Source: Sphingobacterium alkalisoli (GTDB taxonomy: Bacteria; Bacteroidota; Bacteroidia; Sphingobacteriales; Sphingobacteriaceae). Taken from it: DNA of 64,000 bases. The position numbers and the translations under genes were made by a program. A model generated the notes under the pieces. The model did no database searches, was not told the DNA's origin, and worked only from the letters and a program-made list of their open reading frames with translations. Positions 35,767 through 45,290 of this stretch are shown here, piece by piece (position 1 is the first letter of the stretch; each line of letters starts with the position of its first letter). Where the stretch lies: the NCBI RefSeq assembly GCF_005049105.1, contig NZ_SUKA01000010.1, positions 84,935 to 148,934 of the forward strand, in the 5' to 3' direction.

Positions 35767-36789
35767 ATGATAAGCTATAGATTAAAAGCGATTTATCTAC
35801 TTATACTGATTATAATTGCCTGCATACAGCAATTGTTTGCGCAGCAGAATATCCAGTTTACACAGTATATCTTTAATTCCATGAGTGTCAATCCCGCGTA
35901 TGCAGGCTATAAGGAAGAGTGGTTTGGGCAGATGGCGCTGCGGAGTCAATGGTTGGGTGTCGATGGCGGTATCAAAACGGGCTTGCTCTCGCTGGATGGG
36001 GTGATCGACGAGCACGACCGGCGGCATGGTGTAGGTGCGCAGATCACGGTCGATGCCTTGGGTGCACAGGCTGCCAGCAGCCTTTATGCCAATTATGCCC
36101 TCCGGTTGCAGCTTGATCGTGCCGATCGGCACCGCCTCAGCTTGGGTATTGCCGGTGGAGTAACCCAGTATAGCCTCGATGGCGATAAGCTCCGCTATTA
36201 CGACGAGGGCGACGTTGCCATCCCCCAGGGCATGCAATCCTCCTGGCATCCCGATATCCGCTTGGGCGTGCTATATACCACTCAGAGATGGTATGCCGGT
36301 ATTTCTGTGCAAGATCTCTTTGGCGGCAGCGAAGCCGATGCCGAGCTGCTACAGTTTAATCAGAATACCCTCCAGAGCCTCTACCGGCGGGTACATGCCT
36401 ATTATATGGCAGGGATCCTATTCCAGTTGGAGCCCGGCCTGAAGCTGCGGCCCAGTATTCTGGTCAAAGATGACTTCGTAGGGCCCACGGCGGTCGATAT
36501 CAATGCGATGCTGGTTTTTAACGATAAGCTATGGATCGGCGGAGGCTACCGCACACGCGCCAAAATCCTGCGGCGCAACTACCAGGATATGACGGCCGAT
36601 AAGCTGAGTGGGCTGAATGCCGTGATGGGCATTGCGCAGTTCCATGTGAGTCCCAATCTGCGCATCGGCTATTCCTACGATCATATGCTCGGCAAGATGA
36701 GCAGTCTGCAGCAAGGTACACATGAAATTACGCTGGGGCTTACCTTTGGACGCAACCTCGACCGAATCCGTAACCCCCGTTATTTTTAA
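35767..36789 (+). CDS. PorP/SprF family type IX secretion system membrane protein
   Basis: A 340-residue outer-membrane barrel protein of the PorP/SprF family, which works with the type IX system; genes for this family often stand directly after a gene for a type B-sorted giant protein, as here. A signal segment (about 5-25, ending LFAQQN) is followed by the family hallmark QFTQYIFNSMSVNPAYAGYK. Later strands (MALRSQWLGVDGGIKTG, LRIGYSYDHMLGKMSS, HEITLGLTFGRNLD) fit a barrel. It is adjacent to the OmpA-family gene, only 2 bp away. The specific partner is inferred to be the giant repeat protein. Confidence 0.92.
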   Translation: MISYRLKAIYLLILIIIACIQQLFAQQNIQFTQYIFNSMSVNPAYAGYKEEWFGQMALRSQWLGVDGGIKTGLLSLDGVIDEHDRRHGVGAQITVDALGAQAASSLYANYALRLQLDRADRHRLSLGIAGGVTQYSLDGDKLRYYDEGDVAIPQGMQSSWHPDIRLGVLYTTQRWYAGISVQDLFGGSEADAELLQFNQNTLQSLYRRVHAYYMAGILFQLEPGLKLRPSILVKDDFVGPTAVDINAMLVFNDKLWIGGGYRTRAKILRRNYQDMTADKLSGLNAVMGIAQFHVSPNLRIGYSYDHMLGKMSSLQQGTHEITLGLTFGRNLDRIRNPRYF

Positions 36790-36791
36790 GA

Positions 36792-38756
36792 ATGAACGTG
36801 TTTATGAAGAACCAACTTACCTATTATAAAACGACTGTAACAGCAGGATTGCTTTTTTGCATATCCGGTATTTGTGCGCAGGAACTCCCTAACCGGCAAC
36901 AGGGGGCAGCGATCTTGTACGAGCAGATGGAATATGCGCGTGCCGCCGAAGTGCTGGAGCCACTGGTGGACCGCAAGCGGCCGCGTACGGAGGATATGGA
37001 GTTGCTGGCCAAGAGCCACCTGCAGATCAACCGCTACGACCGGGCACTCAATTGGTATACCCGGGTGGTGCAGCAAGCCGATGTGAGTCCTGTTTCCCTA
37101 GAAGAATATGCGACGGTACTGCAGCTCAATGGCCGGTACGACGAAGCCAAAGACCACTATACCCAATTATTACAAAGTAGGACCTCGGATCCGTCTATCG
37201 TAAAGGCGATCGAAGGCGTAGACTCCGCTATGGTATGGATGCAGCACCCCACCGGGCATCAGCTCACCAACCTTAAGGCCATTAATAGTGCATCTTCCGA
37301 TTTTGGATTTCGGCCGCAGGCCGGTGCAGCGATCTATGCCACAGAGGCCGATCACTCCCAGTCTGATGTGGCCGGTATGACCGGTAAGCCCTACCTGCGG
37401 CTATTCGAGGTGCAGCAAGATGGCGATCAGGGCTGGCGCGACCCGCAGTTGATGACGGGAAGTTTCAACCGCTTTGATTACCATGTCGGTCCGGTTGCGG
37501 TTCGCCCCTCCGATCAGGCCATGTACATAACCCGTACTGCCGGAGGGAGATTGTCGGCCAAGAGCAAGGGCGATGGGGTGAAGTGGAGTACACGCAATCT
37601 CGAAATCAAGATTTACAAGAAAGAGGGGCTCGATTGGGTCGCGTCCGATTTTCCGTATAATAAGGTCGATCAATATTCGGTCGGTCATGCTGCTTTTAGT
37701 CCCGACGGGAATATTCTGTATTTTTCCTCCGATATGCCCGGCGGAAAAGGGGGAGCCGATATCTGGTATTGTCAAAAGCAAGACGACGGCAGCTGGGGGG
37801 TACCCCGTAATGCCGGCGAGCAGATCAATAGCAGTGGCAACGAGCTATTTCCCAGTACCTACGGTACCGATACCCTCTTTTTCTCCAGTGATGGGCATGT
37901 CGGGATGGGTGGTCTCGATGTCTTTCGTGTCGTAGGCAGCGGTGTGCAGTTTAGTGCGCCCGTCAACCTCGGATTTCCGCTTAATTCCTCGGCAGATGAT
38001 TTTGCCTTTGTGCTCGAAGAATTCAACGAGGACGGTAACCAGGGTTACCTCGCTTCTAACCGCATCGGCGGCATGGGATCCGATGATGTATACCATTTCG
38101 CGTACAGCAAACCCAAGATCCAGATTACATTGGAAGTCGAAGCGCGGGATAAGAAGACGGGCGAACACTTGTCCGGAGCTGCCGTTACCCTGCTGGATAA
38201 GCAGGCACAGACCGTTGCCAAGGCTTTTACCGATCCGCAGGGGCGTATACGGTTTAGTCTCGAGAAGAATACACCTTATGATATCCAGGGCGAGCAGAAG
38301 GGTTATCACCTTGATCGGGTCAGCCAGCCTGCCGTGCGGGCTTTGCGGGATACCACGGTGTACCTGCGGTTAGATCTGCAGCCCATATCTACGGTAGGCG
38401 AGCGCTTTGTACTTGATGATATTTTTTATGATTTTGATAAGCATCATATCCGGCCCGATGCCGCATTGGTGCTCGATCAGCTGGTGTCCACCCTGCGGAG
38501 CAATCCGAGTTTGGCCATCGAATTGTCGAGCCATACCGATAGCAGGGGCAGCGATGCCTATAATATGCGTTTGTCGCAGCGTCGGGCGCAGGCTGCGGTC
38601 GACTACCTGGTGCGCAGTGGCATCGCCCGGGAACGTATGGTGGCCAAGGGCTACGGCGAGTCCCGTTTGGTCAATCGCTGTAGCGATGGGTTATCCTGCA
38701 ATGAAGTGGAGCATCAGGCCAATCGTCGTACGGAGATTGAGGTGCTGCGCTATTAA
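36792..38756 (+). CDS. PorE-like OmpA-family protein with PD40 repeats
   Basis: A 654-residue envelope protein. The signal peptide covers about 12-30 (ending GICAQELP). A TPR-like segment (about 34-130) is followed by WD40/PD40 strands (ILYFSSDMPGGKGGADIWYC, LFFSSDGHVGMGGLDVF, YLASNRIGGMGSDDVY). A carboxypeptidase regulatory-like fold (about 460-525) precedes a C-terminal OmpA peptidoglycan-binding domain: DDIFYDFDKHHIRPDAA, ELSSHTDSRGSDAYN and LSQRRAQAAVDYLV. This order equals that of PorE, which ties T9SS components to peptidoglycan. It starts 2 bp after PorP/SprF and ends in a strong terminator, so giant protein, PorP and this gene form one operon. Confidence 0.9.
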   Translation: MNVFMKNQLTYYKTTVTAGLLFCISGICAQELPNRQQGAAILYEQMEYARAAEVLEPLVDRKRPRTEDMELLAKSHLQINRYDRALNWYTRVVQQADVSPVSLEEYATVLQLNGRYDEAKDHYTQLLQSRTSDPSIVKAIEGVDSAMVWMQHPTGHQLTNLKAINSASSDFGFRPQAGAAIYATEADHSQSDVAGMTGKPYLRLFEVQQDGDQGWRDPQLMTGSFNRFDYHVGPVAVRPSDQAMYITRTAGGRLSAKSKGDGVKWSTRNLEIKIYKKEGLDWVASDFPYNKVDQYSVGHAAFSPDGNILYFSSDMPGGKGGADIWYCQKQDDGSWGVPRNAGEQINSSGNELFPSTYGTDTLFFSSDGHVGMGGLDVFRVVGSGVQFSAPVNLGFPLNSSADDFAFVLEEFNEDGNQGYLASNRIGGMGSDDVYHFAYSKPKIQITLEVEARDKKTGEHLSGAAVTLLDKQAQTVAKAFTDPQGRIRFSLEKNTPYDIQGEQKGYHLDRVSQPAVRALRDTTVYLRLDLQPISTVGERFVLDDIFYDFDKHHIRPDAALVLDQLVSTLRSNPSLAIELSSHTDSRGSDAYNMRLSQRRAQAAVDYLVRSGIARERMVAKGYGESRLVNRCSDGLSCNEVEHQANRRTEIEVLRY

Positions 38757-38762
38757 GTCTTC

Positions 38763-38802
38763 GCGTTTAAAAAATACCCTATTTGAGGTATTTTTTAAAC
38801 GC
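38763..38802 (+). terminator. Intrinsic terminator of the adhesin-T9SS operon
   Basis: A 16-bp perfect stem (38763-38778 with 38787-38802) and an 8-nt loop, with T6 in the descending arm. It lies 6 bp after the PorE-like stop codon. Confidence 0.75.
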
Positions 38803-38839
38803 CGTGTGCCTTTTATTTTTGTAGCTATTGCCTTCAAAA

Positions 38840-38857
38840 CGTTGACATATGTCAACG
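38840..38857. promoter_or_regulatory. Perfect 18-bp palindrome, candidate operator
   Basis: CGTTGACATATGTCAACG is a perfect dyad with no spacer, 65 bp before the TPR-LuxR regulator gene and 38 bp after the terminator hairpin. It has no T-tract or loop, so a dimeric DNA-binding protein site is more likely than an RNA hairpin. I saw no second copy elsewhere. Confidence 0.6.
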
Positions 38858-38921
38858 GGTATTTGAGGTTTATGTCATTAATTTTTAACAACATGCCGTA
38901 TATTCGTGCCGCGTTAACCTT

Positions 38922-40631
38922 ATGAAAAAAATAACCTTTGCGTTTTTAATTCAAGCATTTATCTGCTGCATATGCTGGAGTTGTTCAGACGAGCCGTTAG
39001 ATAAGGACGCGGATATACAACCGTTAACTGAAGTGCTTTCCACCCGGGTCGATTACGGGAAGGATACCGCTGCGCTCGAGCAGCATGTCGGGGCATTATC
39101 CCAGCAGGCAGCAGCAGATGGAAATGATTTGCTACTGTGGGCCTATTACCTTCGGTTGGCAGATGGGTACTCCATTGCCTACGATGGGGTAAACGATCGT
39201 AGTGATGCTTATTTTGCAAAGGCAAGGCTACTTGCACGCGATATCGGTAGCCCCGCATTATCGTTGGTCAATAACATTCGCAACGGATACTACCTATTTA
39301 CCTACCGAAAGATTTCCGAAGCCATTCCTTATTTTCTGCAGGCGTCGGTCCTTTTAGAGGAGGTAGCGTTGGAGGACGTTCCACAGGCGGCACAACACCT
39401 GGATTTTGTGGCCCAATTTTTCAGTTACATCGGCGACCACAAGAAGGCGATTGCAAGTCTGGAGCGTGGATTACCATTTGCCGTCCCTTTAAGCCGGCAG
39501 CAGATCAATATGTACAATGCCATGGCGGTTTACCTCAAGCGCGACAAGCAAGTCGATCGGGCGGCCGACTATTTTTTAGAAGCTTTAGAAGCGGCGCGCC
39601 AGGCAAAGGATACGTTATGGATGGGTATTGTATTGGGCAATTTGGCCGATATAAAATATGAGAACGGTGAAGTCGAGGAAGCGATTGCCGATCTGAAACA
39701 GAATATTGCCTACTCCCTGCATTATAAAGACAACCTAGATGCCATGCGCTCGCTGATCCATTTGTCCGAGATTTATATCCAGGAAAACCAGTATGCGCAG
39801 GCTAAGGCCACCGTAGAGCAGGCTATTCCGTTCCTGGAAGACAAGCCCTACTTTTTGCTGTATAAGCTAAAGGTTTCCAAGTTGCTAGCCGATCTTGCCC
39901 AGCATGCGGGCGATGATGCGACAGCCTTGGCACAGCTCAATCGTACGGTACGGTTGCAGGAGGCACTTGCCCAACGCGAAGATGTGGAGCAGGTGCAGCG
40001 CAGCTATTGGCGCTGGAAGGGTGAGCGTGATCAAAATGCGCTAGCTGCTATCGTGGCAGAAGAAAAACAGGGGCGAATTTATCTACAGATCGGTCTCTTC
40101 ATCCTGTTTTTACTTACGGTTATCGGCGGTTTGTTGGTCGCACGTTATCGCCTGCAGATGAAAACGCAGGCCATTCTCGTCGAGAAGCGGCGGGTGGAGG
40201 AGAGCATGGAAAAGCAACAGATGGGCGAGGAGATGGTCGTGCTGCGCACCGCATTAGAAGAATTTACCGATACGCTCAAGATTAATGACCTGCTGATACA
40301 GAAATTAAAAGATGAAAACCGAAAAGGCGATCAGGTAGATTCCCGGGAATCGTTGGAAAATCTGCTCGATTCACATCTGATGACCGATGCGCGCTGGCTT
40401 AAATTCAAAGCCGTGTTCGATCGGGTATATGATGGTTTCTTGAGTAGGCTCAAAAAAGTTCATCCGCAGCTCACGGAAGGCGACTTGCGGATTATTGCCT
40501 TGCAGAAGCTTGAGCTGAGCAATCGGAGCATCAGCGAAATATTAGGTATATCGGTCGATGGGGTGAAGAAGGCCAAGCAACGCTTGAAGAAAAAACTGGA
40601 TGTAGATATCTATATTAGTGTATCTTTGTAA
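38922..40631 (+). CDS. Transmembrane TPR regulator with LuxR-like helix-turn-helix
   Basis: A 569-residue one-component regulator of a class frequent in Bacteroidota. The N terminus has a lipobox-like signal (AFICCICWSC, Cys at about 21). TPR helices fill about 60-360 and should be periplasmic. A transmembrane helix follows at about 386-406 (IGLFILFLLTVIGGLLVARY). A coiled-coil stretch (about 410-470) leads to a C-terminal helix-turn-helix, LTEGDLRIIALQKLELSNRSIS followed by EILGISVDGVKKAKQRLKKK. Whether the N terminus is lipidated or acts as a membrane anchor is open. It directly follows the adhesin operon and precedes the polysaccharide locus, so it may control either. A perfect palindrome lies in its upstream region. 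Confidence 0.85.
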   Translation: MKKITFAFLIQAFICCICWSCSDEPLDKDADIQPLTEVLSTRVDYGKDTAALEQHVGALSQQAAADGNDLLLWAYYLRLADGYSIAYDGVNDRSDAYFAKARLLARDIGSPALSLVNNIRNGYYLFTYRKISEAIPYFLQASVLLEEVALEDVPQAAQHLDFVAQFFSYIGDHKKAIASLERGLPFAVPLSRQQINMYNAMAVYLKRDKQVDRAADYFLEALEAARQAKDTLWMGIVLGNLADIKYENGEVEEAIADLKQNIAYSLHYKDNLDAMRSLIHLSEIYIQENQYAQAKATVEQAIPFLEDKPYFLLYKLKVSKLLADLAQHAGDDATALAQLNRTVRLQEALAQREDVEQVQRSYWRWKGERDQNALAAIVAEEKQGRIYLQIGLFILFLLTVIGGLLVARYRLQMKTQAILVEKRRVEESMEKQQMGEEMVVLRTALEEFTDTLKINDLLIQKLKDENRKGDQVDSRESLENLLDSHLMTDARWLKFKAVFDRVYDGFLSRLKKVHPQLTEGDLRIIALQKLELSNRSISEILGISVDGVKKAKQRLKKKLDVDIYISVSL

Positions 40632-41393
40632 TGTTCATGTATTCAGTTGTTTAGTGCATTGTCCTCCTTTTGTCCCCCCGTTAAATGAGGCTAAATCGAT
40701 GCATTATGAGCATGTTTGTAGTCGAAACGCTACACGTTGTAGCAAAATGTGAAAAACAAAAATTAGTGAAATCAATGCGTATCGTTATTATCCTAAGCAG
40801 TAATATGTACTGACTTAACCTTTCAATTTTCATGATGCCTGTAACAGGAGTAGCCATGAAAATTCGATGAAGATTCTTGGTACCCAGCAAAGCGGGGTAT
40901 TCTCAGAAAAAAGCTACCATTTATAGATTTTTAGAAAAATATGTATTGTTTTTCCTCTTTTTTTTGGAAAAAAGCGTATTTGTACGGTAGTAATGTTGGT
41001 TTATTGCGTGAATTTTTGACAAAATGATTGTTTTCGGTAATTTTTGTTGGTTTATATTATCATATTGTTAATAAAAATTGTGATTTTAATCACTATTTAG
41101 GTTTTAAAGTGAAATTTTTAAATAAAAATGAGAGTTTTAATGGTTTTTTTATAAAGAATTTATAATTTGTTTACAAATATTAATTATATTTGTACCATAG
41201 TATTGTGAAAGACATTTTTTATCAGGATTATTAGCCGGAATATTAAAGAAAATAAGAAAGGTTGACAAGGTGGCCCTACACCGCCAAAGCTCTCTAACTT
41301 TTTTCTCACTTGGTAGAATGTAAAAATTATGCGTTACCGCCCGTTGTGGTTCCGCGATAGAATATTTGTTATATAATATTAAATTTTTGCATT
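40632..41393 (+). other. 760-bp gene-free regulatory region and long leader of the polysaccharide locus
   Basis: I see no gene. The first half is unremarkable. From about 40920 it is very A+T rich. A promoter-like dyad lies at 41173-41193, leaving a leader of about 195 nt before the sugar transferase gene. Within that leader a G+C-rich island (41261-41290, GGTGGCCCTACACCGCC with a 4-bp GGTG/CACC stem) stands out against A+T-rich surroundings. Long leaders in polysaccharide operons elsewhere recruit elongation factors, so a similar role is possible here. Confidence 0.5.
41173..41193 (+). promoter_or_regulatory. -7 element inside an 8-bp inverted repeat, promoter candidate
   Basis: ACAAATAT-TAATT-ATATTTGT is a perfect 8-bp inverted repeat. 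Its right side includes TATATTTG (41185-41192), a full TAnnTTTG match. A TTTG lies at 41166-41169 but the 15-nt spacer is shorter than usual. A protein bound to the dyad would cover the promoter. Confidence 0.45.
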
Positions 41394-42812
41394 ATGCATA
41401 AGTACGTTCAATCTCGTATGGCCATTTGTTTAAAAATGCTGCTGATATCCATGGATATCGCATTTTTAAACCTACTGTTCTTTTTTGCCGTAGGTTTGGC
41501 CGCCTATTATCCCGTATTAGATCCTCAAGGTGTACTACAATCCAATCAGCAGGCGATCTGGCTCATGTTTAATATGACCGGTGTTGTTGCAGCGATGATG
41601 TTCAGAATGTACAGCGATGAGAGTATCGAGCGACTGGAGAATATGTTTCGTACCACCTGGAAAGGCGGTGTGGCCCATATCCTTATTTTTTCGATCTCCA
41701 TGGAGCTCGATCAACGCATTAAGGGTGTGCTGCTCTTCTTAGTGAGCCTGGCCACGATCATGGTGTTGTATTACATTGTCTCCCGTATGTTTATGACCTA
41801 TGTGTATACCGTATTTCCAAAGCGGTTCAATTGGTACAAGCAGATCGCAATTATCGGTAATGGCGCGTATCTGGCACCTGTTGCGAGTTATTTCGAGCGT
41901 CACCGTCCGTTTTACCATGTCAATACCATTCAATATAAAGACGAAGAGATGCTGGCTACGAAGGAAGAAAACCTAGCCCGCTTCAAAAAATATTTTCAGC
42001 AGGTATCTACCGCAGGGATCCACGATGTGTTTATCGTGACCTCGCCCGATATGTACAGCTACAGCCATGAGCTGGTACAGGCGGCCGATCACCAATGTGT
42101 ACAGCTTAATTTTGTACCGGCCATGACGGCCAATATCAGTTATTCGGGTACGGCGATGCCTTCGGTCAGTATGGAGCTGCCGGTTATCCAGTCGCATGGC
42201 GAGCGGATGTCCAATATGGAAAACCGGGTTAAGAAGCGCCTTATCGATATGCTTATCTCCGGTCTGGTCATTGTTTTTCTCCTTAGCTGGATGGTACCCT
42301 TGATCGGATTGTTGATCAAGTTGCAGAGTCCGGGGCCGATCTTCTTTAAGCAATTGCGCTCGGGTCGTAACAACAAACCCTTTTACTGCTACAAGTTTCG
42401 CAGCATGGTGGTCAACAAAGATTCCAATGCCAAGCAGGCCACCAAAGACGATAAGAGGGTTACACCAATCGGTAAGTTCTTACGCAAGAGCAGCCTCGAT
42501 GAGTTTCCACAGTTTATCAACGTATTCCTGGGTCAAATGTCGGTTGTCGGGCCGCGTCCACACATGTTGTCGCATACCGAGCACTACAGCCAGCTGATCC
42601 AGCACTATATGGTACGCCAATTTGTGAAACCCGGTATCACCGGTTGGGCACAGGTAAATGGCTACCGAGGGGAAACCAAAGATCCGGAGTTGATGGCACG
42701 CCGCGTAGAGCACGATATCGACTACATGCAAAACTGGTCTGCAATGCTCGATTTCAAAATTGTCTGCATGACAGCTATTAACATTGCGGGAAGAGAAAAA
42801 GACGTTTATTAA
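41394..42812 (+). CDS. Undecaprenyl-phosphate sugar phosphotransferase (WcaJ-type)
   Basis: Starts the repeat unit of the exopolysaccharide by moving a sugar-1-phosphate, often glucose, onto undecaprenyl phosphate. Of 472 residues, the first ~130 hold four or five membrane helices, a nucleotide-binding-like region follows (about 145-270), and the C-terminal 200 residues form the bacterial sugar transferase domain. Domain landmarks: KRLIDMLISGLVIVF, SPGPIFFKQLRSGRNNKPF, YKFRSMV, LRKSSLDEFPQFINV, MSVVGPRPHM and KPGITGWAQVNGYRG. It is the first gene of the locus behind a long leader. The class is certain; the sugar is not. Confidence 0.93.
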   Translation: MHKYVQSRMAICLKMLLISMDIAFLNLLFFFAVGLAAYYPVLDPQGVLQSNQQAIWLMFNMTGVVAAMMFRMYSDESIERLENMFRTTWKGGVAHILIFSISMELDQRIKGVLLFLVSLATIMVLYYIVSRMFMTYVYTVFPKRFNWYKQIAIIGNGAYLAPVASYFERHRPFYHVNTIQYKDEEMLATKEENLARFKKYFQQVSTAGIHDVFIVTSPDMYSYSHELVQAADHQCVQLNFVPAMTANISYSGTAMPSVSMELPVIQSHGERMSNMENRVKKRLIDMLISGLVIVFLLSWMVPLIGLLIKLQSPGPIFFKQLRSGRNNKPFYCYKFRSMVVNKDSNAKQATKDDKRVTPIGKFLRKSSLDEFPQFINVFLGQMSVVGPRPHMLSHTEHYSQLIQHYMVRQFVKPGITGWAQVNGYRGETKDPELMARRVEHDIDYMQNWSAMLDFKIVCMTAINIAGREKDVY

Positions 42813-42836
42813 CTGAACACAAAACTACTTAACTAT

Positions 42837-43613
42837 ATGAACAAATTATACATGAACAAACCAATGAAAACAAGCGGCGTAGCAATTAGATTGTTGTTCG
42901 TGCTTTTTGCTGTGTTGGGGATTTCCATCGGCAATGCAGCAGCGGCAGATGGAGATCGGGACACTATCCCCGAATCAGATTATGATTACGGTTACCCTTT
43001 TCGTGCAGGACTTGGCGTCCACGCGGGTATCAATGGCGTAGGTGCACATTATTATCAACCTTTGGGAACTAAATTTGGTTTTCGTCTCGGAGCGAGTTTT
43101 ATGCCGTTCCATACCGACATCCAAGGAACCTACAGCGGCCGCGCTACCCGATCTCGGATTGAGGCACAGGCGCACAATGCGTCCCTGACGTTTGGCTGGG
43201 CACCCTTTGTGGGGAGTAGAAACTTCTTTCGCAGTTTCAACGTGCAGCTAGGTGGCGCTTATTTCTTTAAATTAGAAGGTGAGCTGGCGACGCGTCTGGC
43301 GGATCCTTATCAGTACGGTGACATCGCTGTCGATCCTGAAGATGTGGGTGAGATCTTTACCGATGTAGAATGGAAAAAGACAGTCAATCCCTATGCGGGT
43401 ATAGGCTGGAGTAATATCGTGCTTGATAGCCGTTTCTCCCTGAGTCTAGACTTCGGCTGTTATTACCTTTCTGAACCAAGCGTATCCATGTCGGCTACCG
43501 GGCTATTGGAAGAGAGTGCGCATAACAACAACAGGAATGCCATAGAGCAGAATATCCGTAATTATCGGTATTTGCCACGCATCGAGTTTGGGGTGTCTTA
43601 CCGCTTACGTTGA
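42837..43613 (+). CDS. Outer-membrane beta-barrel protein
   Basis: A 258-residue exported protein. A hydrophobic signal (about 16-37, ending GNAAAADG) is followed by strand-like segments: FRAGLGVHAGINGVGAHYY, FGFRLGASFMPF, FNVQLGGAYFFKLEGE and RIEFGVSYRLR at the C terminus. This fits an OmpW/OprF-like small barrel, but I do not recognise a specific family. Three in-frame ATGs near the start leave the exact N terminus open. It sits 24 bp after the sugar transferase and 51 bp before a lipoprotein gene; the three may be one transcript, with this pair acting at the outer membrane in export or anchoring. Confidence 0.7.
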   Translation: MNKLYMNKPMKTSGVAIRLLFVLFAVLGISIGNAAAADGDRDTIPESDYDYGYPFRAGLGVHAGINGVGAHYYQPLGTKFGFRLGASFMPFHTDIQGTYSGRATRSRIEAQAHNASLTFGWAPFVGSRNFFRSFNVQLGGAYFFKLEGELATRLADPYQYGDIAVDPEDVGEIFTDVEWKKTVNPYAGIGWSNIVLDSRFSLSLDFGCYYLSEPSVSMSATGLLEESAHNNNRNAIEQNIRNYRYLPRIEFGVSYRLR

Positions 43614-43664
43614 GTTTGATCACCTAAGAATTGTCGTTTTTTAACAAAAAAATAGAATAGAATC

Positions 43665-45290
43665 ATGAATATCAAGAAATGGGCCCCCTATATACTAGCT
43701 TGCAGCATGGCCATTGCTGTAGGTTCGTGCCAGAATCCGCTGGAGAACTTTGAGCTGATCGTCAGTGACAATGTTATCCGCGATAGAACTACACTGGAGA
43801 TATTGGATACCGATGGCGAAGCCATCAACGATGCCAATGTCAAATTGCTGTCCGGTGATATTGCCGATATTTACAACAGTGCCGGAAAGAAAGATTTCCG
43901 TCTTATAGGCAATACAGTTACATTCGGATTGGATCCGAAGCGTACCCCTACGACAGCAGCACCGGTATCCTTTCAAGTAGAGCTTTCTGCCGAGGGATAT
44001 TACACGCAGACCGTATCGGTTAATATTACGAATAACAATAACGGGATTTACCAAATCCGTATGGTAAGGCCGACCAGCTTACCCGAAGGTGCAAGCATTA
44101 TGGTCGAAAGTGCTACGCTGGCCAATGATGGCACGTTGCCTGCGGCGGTATCCGTGAGCATACCAGAAAGCGCTACAGAGCTGACTATTCCTCAAGGCGT
44201 ACGGTTTTTGGATGCCAGCGGCAATCCTATTACGGGTTCGGTATTATCCATAAATGTATTGGCATACGATCCTACGGAAGACGGTGCGTTGGCGCTGTTC
44301 CCCGGTTCCAGCTTACAGGCTACCGGTGTAGTAGGTCAAGGTGGCCAGGCGTCTAATGGGGTTTTTAATCCGGCAGCTACGGCCAATATCACTATGACGG
44401 TAGATGGTACTACAGTACATGGATTCAGTACACCGATCGCATTAAAAATCGGAATAGATCCAGATTTTACACCAAGAGCGGGCTCTACGATTAATGTCGG
44501 TGCTACATTACCTACTTATAGCTATACCCCTTCAGACGGTTTCTGGAAATACGAAACTGCGGCCACTATCGGCGGGGGCGTGCAACAGGGCTATCATGTA
44601 GCGTTTACCACCGATCACTTGACTACCTTTAGCTCTGCCGAATACATCGAGTCTTGTGGTACCATTGCCGAGGTAAGCTTCGATGCAGATTGGATCGAAG
44701 ATGGGTTTACCTATCCCGTGAAGGTACAGGCCTTCCATTTCGGAAATCTGGTTTCCGAGCGATTATTTTCCATAAGCGAAGACAGTAAGCTTATCTCGTT
44801 AGATTATTTACCAGCTAATAACGTACAGATTACCGTCCGTAGTACCGTAGACGACAGTATCATAGCCGAGGGATCTTTGGCTGCCTGTGGCAGTGTGACT
44901 AACTTTGCACTCGCTGATCCGGATCCCGATCCAGAGCCTAAGGTAACGTTGCAGTTGTATGTACGCTGCCCCGATAAGACCGAGCCGATAACGTTGTTGC
45001 CTAACTTTATGTTGTACTACCGCGTATCAGGCCAGTCTAGCTACGAGTTGCTTGGTGAGGTTAATAACGGATTTTTGCAGACAACGCTGTTAAAATCTGA
45101 CGGTACACAATATGACTTCAGAGCGATCTATAATGCCCGTATCAAAGACGTGAATAGCAAGACCGTTCAGGAAGATAATACCGCTACGGTAGGAGATAAT
45201 CCTAGTGCCGGCGAAATCCGAGGTGAGAAAGCAGGGGCAACCAACCTCGCTATCCTGACTGAGGAGTGTAACAAGTTTTATAACAACTAG
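43665..45290 (+). CDS. Large surface lipoprotein of unknown family
   Basis: A 541-residue lipoprotein with lipobox AVGSC (Cys at 22). The mature part begins with a region resembling a carboxypeptidase regulatory fold (about 45-145, LEILDTDGEAINDANVKLLSG). A central region follows with TIPQGVRFLDASGNPITGSV, which recalls ZU5-like sheets. An acidic DPDPDPEPK hinge at about 425 leads to a C-terminal domain of about 110 residues. No enzyme motif is visible. Its place between the barrel gene and the CpsB/Wza/Wzc set suggests a surface or matrix-binding part of the polysaccharide system; this is inference from position. Confidence 0.65.
   Translation: MNIKKWAPYILACSMAIAVGSCQNPLENFELIVSDNVIRDRTTLEILDTDGEAINDANVKLLSGDIADIYNSAGKKDFRLIGNTVTFGLDPKRTPTTAAPVSFQVELSAEGYYTQTVSVNITNNNNGIYQIRMVRPTSLPEGASIMVESATLANDGTLPAAVSVSIPESATELTIPQGVRFLDASGNPITGSVLSINVLAYDPTEDGALALFPGSSLQATGVVGQGGQASNGVFNPAATANITMTVDGTTVHGFSTPIALKIGIDPDFTPRAGSTINVGATLPTYSYTPSDGFWKYETAATIGGGVQQGYHVAFTTDHLTTFSSAEYIESCGTIAEVSFDADWIEDGFTYPVKVQAFHFGNLVSERLFSISEDSKLISLDYLPANNVQITVRSTVDDSIIAEGSLAACGSVTNFALADPDPDPEPKVTLQLYVRCPDKTEPITLLPNFMLYYRVSGQSSYELLGEVNNGFLQTTLLKSDGTQYDFRAIYNARIKDVNSKTVQEDNTATVGDNPSAGEIRGEKAGATNLAILTEECNKFYNN

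Noticed and set aside
40681..40890. Possible small minus-strand gene of 69 codons in the gap before the polysaccharide locus
   Set aside because: No recognisable motif, no start signal and poor codon use; it is best seen as chance in a non-coding region.
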